A stretch of DNA of 19,462 bases. Origin: JAVBMU01 sp031551755 (lineage in GTDB: Bacteria; Actinomycetota; Actinomycetes; Actinomycetales; Cellulomonadaceae). How positions within the stretch are numbered: position 1 is the stretch's first letter; the number at the start of each line of letters is the position of its first letter. The DNA is taken from the NCBI GenBank assembly GCA_031551755.1, contig JAVBNE010000039.1, positions 1 to 19,462 on the forward strand. The letters are read 5' to 3'. This document shows positions 14,615 through 19,462 of the stretch, in pieces. The notes below the pieces were generated by a model. That model ran no database searches. It saw only the letters and a list, made by a program, of their open reading frames with translations, and was not told where the DNA came from. The position numbers were made by a program, and so were the translations under genes.

Positions 14615-14667
14615 GTCAGCCCGGATCGTACAAGACGGCGCCGCCCGCGGCAGGGCAAGCTGGCGGT

Positions 14668-17600
14668 ATGACCTCTGACTCCGTGGTGCCCCTCACCGAC
14701 CTCGTCGACGACGCCGTGAACCTGGCCGGTAAATGGTTGACGCGTGCGGCCACGGAGAGTTCGGGTGCGCGCGAGCGCCGGACCGCCGCCCGGCTGGGCG
14801 CCCTGGTCGCCGACCCGACCGGCCTCGAACTCGCCGTGCGGTTCGTCGACGACGTCGCCCGCCCGCCGGACGTGCATGTGGCTGCCTCGGCGCTCGCCCG
14901 GTTGGGGGAACTCGCGGGGTCGGCCGGGTCATTCCTCGGGCCGGTGGACCGCACCCTGCTGCGGGTCGGAGCCGCGATGGCGCCGATCCTTCCGCATGTG
15001 GTGGTGCCGGCTGCCCGGATCAGGCTGCGCCAACTCGTCGGACACCTCGTGGCCGATGCCGGCCGGGGGCTGGGGGTGCACCTGGCTCGGACCCGGGCCG
15101 ACGGTTATGCGCTGAATGTGAACCTGTTGGGCGAGGCGGTGCTCGGCGAGACCGAGGCGGCCGGGCGACTCAAGCGCACCATGGCGCTCGTGGAACGGCC
15201 CGACATCGACTATGTCTCGGTGAAGGTCTCCTCGGTGGCCTCGCAGCTCGTCACGTGGGACCTGCCCGGGTCACGGGACCGGGTGGTGCGGCATCTGCGG
15301 CCGCTGTACCGGGCGGCCAAGGCGAACGGCGTCTTCATCAACCTCGACATGGAGGAGTACCGCGACCTCGCGCTCACCACCGAGGTGTTCCGGACGATTC
15401 TCTCCGACCCGGAGTTCGCCGAATTGGAGGCTGGCATCGTCCTGCAGGCCTACCTCCCCGATGCCCTCGGTGCGCTCGACGAGCTGACCACCTTCGCCAC
15501 CGAGCGCGTCGCTGGTGGGGGAGCGCCGATCAAGGTCCGGCTGGTCAAGGGCGCCAACCTGGCCATGGAGAAGGTCGAGGCCGAGCTGCACGGATGGGCG
15601 CAGGCGCCCTATGACAGCAAACCCGACGTCGACGCGAACTACTTGCGGTTGGTCGACGCGGCCCTGCGTGAGCCACGCACCGACGCGGTCCGGTTGGGCG
15701 TCGCCAGCCACAACCTCTTCGACGTCGCCCTGGCAGTGCTGGTCGCGCGTGCCCGTGGTGTCAGCCACGCCCTCGACATCGAGATGCTCCAAGGGATGGC
15801 GCCGGGGCAGGCCCGCGCCGTGCGGGACGACGTCAGGGCCGACCGGATCGAAGAGGGGCCACGCGCCGGTCGCGGCGGCCGAGTCGTGCTGTACACGCCG
15901 GTTGTGCACTCATCCGACTTCGACGTGGCCATCTCGTATCTCATCCGGCGGCTCGAGGAGAACTCGGCCCCGCAGAACTTCCTGCATGCGATGTTCGCGC
16001 CCGCCGACGACTCCGCCGCAACACTCTCCCCGGCGATGACCAGCCAGGAGGAGGCCTTCCGGGCCTCGGTCGGTCTGGCGGTGGACTATCCGGAGCAGGC
16101 CGTCACCCCTCGGCGGCAACCCACCCGGCCCCCGGCTGATCCGGCGCTCGCGGTGGACTTCGTGAATGCCGCGGATACCGACCCGGCGGTGGCCGCGAGC
16201 CGCGACTGGGCGACGCGGATCATCGACAGCGGCGTCGTCCCTGTGCGGGCGCCTGAGCTGACCTCCACCGAGCAGGTGGACGAGGCGGTCGCCCGCGCCG
16301 AGCGCGCCACCGCCGCTTGGTCGAGCGTGCCGGTGGCCGATCGCGCGGCCGCGTTGCGGTATGTGGCGAGCCGCCTGGAGGCCGCTCGTACGGATCTGGT
16401 GGCGGCGTCCGTCCACGAAGTAGGCAAGATCGTCGCCGAGTCGGACCCGGAGGTCAGCGAGGCCATCGACTTCGCCCGCTACTACGCGCACAGCGCTGAG
16501 GAGCTGGAAAAGGTTCCCGGCGCGCGGTTCAGTCCCGAGGGCGTCACCCTGGTGACTCCGCCGTGGAACTTCCCGGTGGCCATCCCGGTCGGCGGGGTGC
16601 TGTCGGCGCTCGCGGCCGGGTCCGCCGTGATCGCCAAACCCGCGCCGCCTACACCCCGCTGTTTGGAGGTGGCGGTCGAGGCTATTCATGCCGGGCTGCG
16701 CGAGGCCACCCAGGCGCGCCCCGCGCTGGCCGCGGCGCTTTCGTCGGCCGGGGTGCCGGTCGAGGAGGTCGTGCAGTACATCCGTGTGCCGGACGAGGAT
16801 CTCGGCAGCCACCTGGTGTGCCACCCCGGGATTGCCCGTGTCGTGCTCACCGGGTCGATCGAGACGGCCCAGCTCTTCGCGAAGTGGCGTCCGCAGCGGC
16901 CGGTCCTGGCGGAGACCTCCGGGAAGAACGCGCTGATCATCACCCCGTCGGCGGATCTGGATCTGGCGGTGGCCGATGTGGTGAAGTCTGCCTTCGGGCA
17001 CGCCGGGCAAAAGTGCTCGGCGGCCTCGCTCGTGATCCTGGTGGGTTCTGCCGGGCGTCCGTCCACTACCACCGGTCGCCGGGTACGCAGGCAGCTCGTG
17101 GACGCCGTTCGGTCGTTGGTGGTCGGGCCGGCCACCGACCCGGCGACCACGATGGGACCCCTTACCGAGGTGGCCTCGGGGAAGCTGCTCGACGCGCTCA
17201 CCTCGCTGGACGCCGGGGAGGAGTGGCTGGTCGAACCGCGGCCGTTGCCCTCCGATCCGGACTCGGCGCTCGCGGGACGGTTGTGGACACCCGGGCTCAA
17301 GGAGGGCGTGCGGCCGGGGTCGTCTTTCCACCTCACCGAGGTCTTCGGGCCGGTGTTGGGCATCATGACGGCCGACACCTTGGACGAGGCGATCGAGTTG
17401 CAGAACGCCGTGTCCTTCGGGCTGACCGGCGGCATCCACAGCCTGGACGACGTCGAGGTGGACCGGTGGCTCGACACGGTGGAGGTGGGCAACGCCTACG
17501 TCAACCGGCACATCACCGGCGCCATCGTGCAGCGGCAGTCGTTCGGCGGCTGGAAGCAGTCGGTGGTCGGACCGGGCGCCAAGGCCGGGGGACCGAACTA

Positions 17601-18117
17601 CGTGGCGCAGCTCGGCCGTTGGTCGGACGGCGCGGATGTACCGTCCCGGACCGAGGCGCCAGCCGACTGGCTGGCCTGGGCCAAGGACGACGACACCCGG
17701 TGGTGGGCGCAGGAGTTCGCCGTCGACCACGATCCATCCGGGTTGGCGGTGGAGCAGAACGTCTTCCGGTACCGGCCGATCGACACCCTGACGGTTCGGG
17801 TGGGGGCCGATGCGCTCGACATTGAGGTGGACCGAGTGTGTCACGCGGCAGCGACCGCCGGGGTGCGGGCGGTGGTCAGCTCAGCGGCCGACGTCTCGGA
17901 TCAGGACTTCGCGGAGCAGGTGCGGTCGGGGTCGGTCACGGGCCGGATCCGGCTGATCGGTTCGAGCGTGGGGTTGGCCGAGGCCGCTACCGATCGGGTC
18001 GGTGACGTGACTGTGCTCGACCACCCGGTGGTGGCCAGCGGGCGGCGGGAGTTGCTGGCCGTGTTGCGGGAGCAGGCGATCAGTCGCACGACCCACCGCT
18101 ACGGGCACATCCACTAG
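14668..18117 (+). CDS. putA: Bifunctional proline dehydrogenase / L-glutamate gamma-semialdehyde dehydrogenase (PutA)
   Basis: A 1149-residue bifunctional enzyme oxidising proline to glutamate. The FAD-dependent proline dehydrogenase barrel (about residues 90-450) shows IKVRLVKGAN with Lys294, YLRLVDAAL, GVASHNLFDVALA, EMLQGMAPGQARAV and ISYLIRRLEENSAPQNF. The NAD-dependent aldehyde dehydrogenase (about 490-980) has VTPPWNFPVAIP, Glu749 in LAETSGKNA and catalytic Cys783 in GHAGQKCSAAS; the 34-residue Glu-Cys spacing is canonical. FGPVLGIMT and FGGWKQSVVGPGAKAGGPNY close it. A C-terminal domain of about 150 residues follows, as in long PutA forms. There is no N-terminal ribbon-helix-helix DNA-binding domain, so this PutA cannot self-regulate as the E. 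coli protein does; the divergent PAS-AraC gene may do so. The ATG at 14668 has no strong ribosome binding site. Confidence 0.97.
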   Translation: MTSDSVVPLTDLVDDAVNLAGKWLTRAATESSGARERRTAARLGALVADPTGLELAVRFVDDVARPPDVHVAASALARLGELAGSAGSFLGPVDRTLLRVGAAMAPILPHVVVPAARIRLRQLVGHLVADAGRGLGVHLARTRADGYALNVNLLGEAVLGETEAAGRLKRTMALVERPDIDYVSVKVSSVASQLVTWDLPGSRDRVVRHLRPLYRAAKANGVFINLDMEEYRDLALTTEVFRTILSDPEFAELEAGIVLQAYLPDALGALDELTTFATERVAGGGAPIKVRLVKGANLAMEKVEAELHGWAQAPYDSKPDVDANYLRLVDAALREPRTDAVRLGVASHNLFDVALAVLVARARGVSHALDIEMLQGMAPGQARAVRDDVRADRIEEGPRAGRGGRVVLYTPVVHSSDFDVAISYLIRRLEENSAPQNFLHAMFAPADDSAATLSPAMTSQEEAFRASVGLAVDYPEQAVTPRRQPTRPPADPALAVDFVNAADTDPAVAASRDWATRIIDSGVVPVRAPELTSTEQVDEAVARAERATAAWSSVPVADRAAALRYVASRLEAARTDLVAASVHEVGKIVAESDPEVSEAIDFARYYAHSAEELEKVPGARFSPEGVTLVTPPWNFPVAIPVGGVLSALAAGSAVIAKPAPPTPRCLEVAVEAIHAGLREATQARPALAAALSSAGVPVEEVVQYIRVPDEDLGSHLVCHPGIARVVLTGSIETAQLFAKWRPQRPVLAETSGKNALIITPSADLDLAVADVVKSAFGHAGQKCSAASLVILVGSAGRPSTTTGRRVRRQLVDAVRSLVVGPATDPATTMGPLTEVASGKLLDALTSLDAGEEWLVEPRPLPSDPDSALAGRLWTPGLKEGVRPGSSFHLTEVFGPVLGIMTADTLDEAIELQNAVSFGLTGGIHSLDDVEVDRWLDTVEVGNAYVNRHITGAIVQRQSFGGWKQSVVGPGAKAGGPNYVAQLGRWSDGADVPSRTEAPADWLAWAKDDDTRWWAQEFAVDHDPSGLAVEQNVFRYRPIDTLTVRVGADALDIEVDRVCHAAATAGVRAVVSSAADVSDQDFAEQVRSGSVTGRIRLIGSSVGLAEAATDRVGDVTVLDHPVVASGRRELLAVLREQAISRTTHRYGHIH

Positions 18118-18180
18118 CCGGGCGTGGCGGCCGGCCGGGCGTGATCCGCTGGCTGGGTGTGCCGGTCGGGGTGGGGAGGC

Positions 18181-18624
18181 TCAGTCCTTGACGGCGACGA
18201 ATGGGCGCCCGCCATCACTGCTGGCGACCTGTCCCTGCTCCCAGACGGTCGCCACCACTCGGGAGTACGTGCGCCCACAATCCGCGATGATCTCAAGGAA
18301 TCGTGCATCGGCAGCCGCCGGGTCAGCCTCCGACCGGTAATCCACGTCCGTGGTGAACTCGAGGCGTGCGCCGTCGGTCTTGATGGGGTTCGGTGTGTAT
18401 CCGGCGTCTTCCAGGCAGGCATGTTCAGCCAAAATTGCGGACTCGTACTCGGCCCAGGTCACCTCGTGGTCGGTGAGAATGTCGCGCTGGAATTCCGAAA
18501 GCGCGGCAAGGTCCACGTCTTTCATAGGACCTGGATCTGGTTCGAGCGAGCAGGCGCCGAGGGTGCAGATCGCGACCATCACCGCCGCGGCGCCTAGGAC
18601 GCGGCTCTTGGGGCGGTAGGTCAC
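18181..18624 (-). CDS. Putative lipoprotein of unknown function
   Basis: A 147-residue protein with a lipoprotein signal peptide: basic n-region (TYRPKSR), hydrophobic core and lipobox TLGAC with Cys25 as the lipidation site. The mature part is acidic and soluble, with two further cysteines (CLEDAGYTPNP and ADCGRTY) that could form a disulfide outside the membrane. The CLEDAGY segment recurs in many small actinobacterial lipoproteins of unknown role. The GTG at 18624 is chosen because GGAGGA lies 3 nt upstream and it places the signal peptide at the N-terminus; an ATG at 18705 would bury it. Convergent with putA, separated by 63 nt that hold a duplicated GCCGGGCGTG but no clear hairpin. Confidence 0.82.
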   Translation of the reverse strand: MTYRPKSRVLGAAAVMVAICTLGACSLEPDPGPMKDVDLAALSEFQRDILTDHEVTWAEYESAILAEHACLEDAGYTPNPIKTDGARLEFTTDVDYRSEADPAAADARFLEIIADCGRTYSRVVATVWEQGQVASSDGGRPFVAVKD

Positions 18625-19035
18625 GTGTCCTCCGTGTGTTGTGGGACTGCACGCGAGGCCTCGTGGGACTGCGCGCCATAGGGGCAATGTCTCGGCGACA
18701 GGCATGCATGTCTTGCATGGCGCCTAGGTGCAAAATCGTGCCTGACATGACACTCCGCTCTAATCCGTGTCCACGGTATGAGATTGCAGGGCTCGCGCCG
18801 TGGGCGAACCCGTCCTGCCGTGGGATCTTTACTTTTCCGGGGAATCTTTCTGATGGGTATTGGTGGTGCGCAAGCAAGCGCCGCGCTTGTCCGGTCAAGT
18901 GGGGAAAGTGGACCATTTATTCACAGCAGGATATCCGGCAGTTGGATTACGTATTAATAGTTCAAAGACGGGACTGCAGGGTTGGGCGCGAAGTACACTC
19001 CCAACGGCTGGCTGACCAACTACTAGGAGATGCAG
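18625..19035. other. Gene-free, lower-GC intergenic region
   Basis: About 410 bp without a credible gene. GC content falls visibly towards the right (for example the AT-rich run around 18915-18962), unlike the rest of the window. A plus-strand open frame crosses it (18636-19124) but has a composition unlike a protein and overlaps a better-supported gene. The region presumably contains the promoters of the lipoprotein gene (left) and of the small secreted-protein gene (right); no clear -35/-10 pair can be assigned. Confidence 0.6.
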
Positions 19036-19316
19036 ATGAGACCTCTTCCCACGACAATCCTGCTTGCGATTGCACTGGTCACTGGTGTGGCGAGTGGGGC
19101 GAGCGCCGACGGAACGATTCCTAGTCCGAAAACTCCCGACGCCGTGAGTGACTCAATTGATGGCGGAAAGGCCTACGCCGAGACGCTGAAGCTCAATGGA
19201 CTCTCTCCCGAGGGGACACCAGTGCTCAAAGCGAATGCTGCTACGTCAAGAACAGCAACACGATTCGGCCCCGTGCTGCGGTACGTATTCCTTCAGGCCG
19301 CGAAGTCGGGAGGTAA
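19036..19316 (+). pseudogene. Small secreted protein gene, probably frameshifted
   Basis: AGGAG (19025-19029) lies 6 nt before the ATG at 19036. The product starts MRPLPTTILLAIALVTGVAS and has a predicted cleavage after GASA (residue 24), so it is secreted by Sec. The first frame remains plausible to about 19232, then switches to codons that are almost all A-ending (tca aga aca gca aca cga). In the frame starting at 19239 the same DNA reads CYVKNSNTIRPRAAVR with preferred codons and ends at a TAA (19314-19316). I infer a loss of one base (or gain of two) around 19229-19241. Read without the shift, the frame would run on to 19431, antisense through a transposase gene. The family is not recognised. 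An intact gene in the long frame remains possible. Confidence 0.5.
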
Positions 19317-19328
19317 GACTCGGCGATT

Positions 19329-19462
19329 TCATCCGGTCAGTGCGTCACCGCTTTCGTTTAGTAGCATGGCGAGTTTCTCTGATGGTTTCAAGAATCCGAG
19401 GGTTTCGCGGGGCCTTGTGTTGAGCAGGTAGGCGATGTTGTCGAGGTCGCCCTGGGAATGGA
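19329..19462 (-). mobile_element. IS30-family transposase, C-terminal part (enters from right edge)
   Basis: The minus strand from 19462 to a TGA at 19329-19331 encodes 43 complete residues: HSQGDLDNIAYLLNTRPRET continuing LGFLKPSEKLAMLLNESGDALTG. The LNxRPRxTLGxxxPxE pattern is the hallmark end of the DDE domain of IS30-family transposases; the third catalytic acidic residue lies further upstream, outside the window. The IS terminal repeat should lie just left of 19329 but cannot be located without the other end. The insertion lies directly after the broken secreted-protein gene. Confidence 0.88.

Noticed and set aside
15910..17844. Long minus-strand open frame opposite putA
   Set aside because: Antisense shadow of a clearly functional putA. 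The composition (Arg, Gly, His, Pro) is typical of such frames and no domain is recognisable.
18118..18180. Terminator between putA and the lipoprotein gene
   Set aside because: The GCCGGGCGTG duplication is direct and does not form a convincing stem.
18636..19124. Plus-strand open frame of 162 codons
   Set aside because: It has an unusual Cys/Arg/Trp-rich composition, no ribosome binding site, and overlaps the better-supported secreted-protein start at 19036.

Overview
The window is high-GC actinobacterial DNA. The case rests on the genes: a mycothiol S-conjugate amidase (mycothiol is made only by Actinomycetota), DUF4307, an actinobacterial-type coproheme decarboxylase that uses histidine as distal base, and several promoters that appear to drive leaderless mRNAs. 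From positions 1670 to 6704 the gene order follows, from memory, the Mycobacterium tuberculosis block greA - Rv1081c - mca - Rv1083 - Rv1085c - Rv1086. A nitrilase-family gene sits where I remember Rv1084. Family-level placement (perhaps Propionibacteriales) is only a guess.

Layout. Positions 1-371 hold the start of a tiny minus-strand gene that runs off the left edge and carries a LAYTG sorting-like signal, plus an AT-rich intergenic palindrome. A leaderless radical SAM/SPASM gene (372-1541) converges on greA, with a 17-bp-stem hairpin between them. DUF4307 and mca are divergent. The mca run continues tightly into a small one-helix membrane protein and a nitrilase-family amidase. A hemolysin III-type membrane protein (minus) is separated from a cis-prenyltransferase-MarR pair (plus) by a 30-bp perfect inverted repeat. 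Two overlapping fluoride-channel genes (minus) follow, then a GH13 alpha-glucosidase (plus). Next come the last two steps of coproporphyrin-dependent heme synthesis, cpfC and chdC. A block of four 19-nt-phased half-repeats separates chdC from two translationally coupled membrane-anchored DUF1266-type proteins (minus). A PAS-AraC regulator is divergent from a full-length bifunctional proline catabolic enzyme (putA).

The right end (18118-19462) is accessory in character. It has a lipoprotein of unknown function, about 410 bp of lower-GC DNA without a credible gene, a small secreted-protein gene that looks frameshifted, and the C-terminus of an IS30-family transposase entering from the right edge.

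Functionally, the best-linked genes are cpfC-chdC (protoheme from coproporphyrin III), mca with its two downstream partners (thiol detoxification), the crcB pair (fluoride export) and the PAS-AraC/putA pair (proline to glutamate, probably locally regulated). No tRNA, rRNA, CRISPR or phage structure was seen. The less explained items are the tiny LAYTG peptide beside the radical SAM gene, the diverged DUF1266 pair, the operator-like repeat before the hemolysin III gene, and the phased repeat after chdC.
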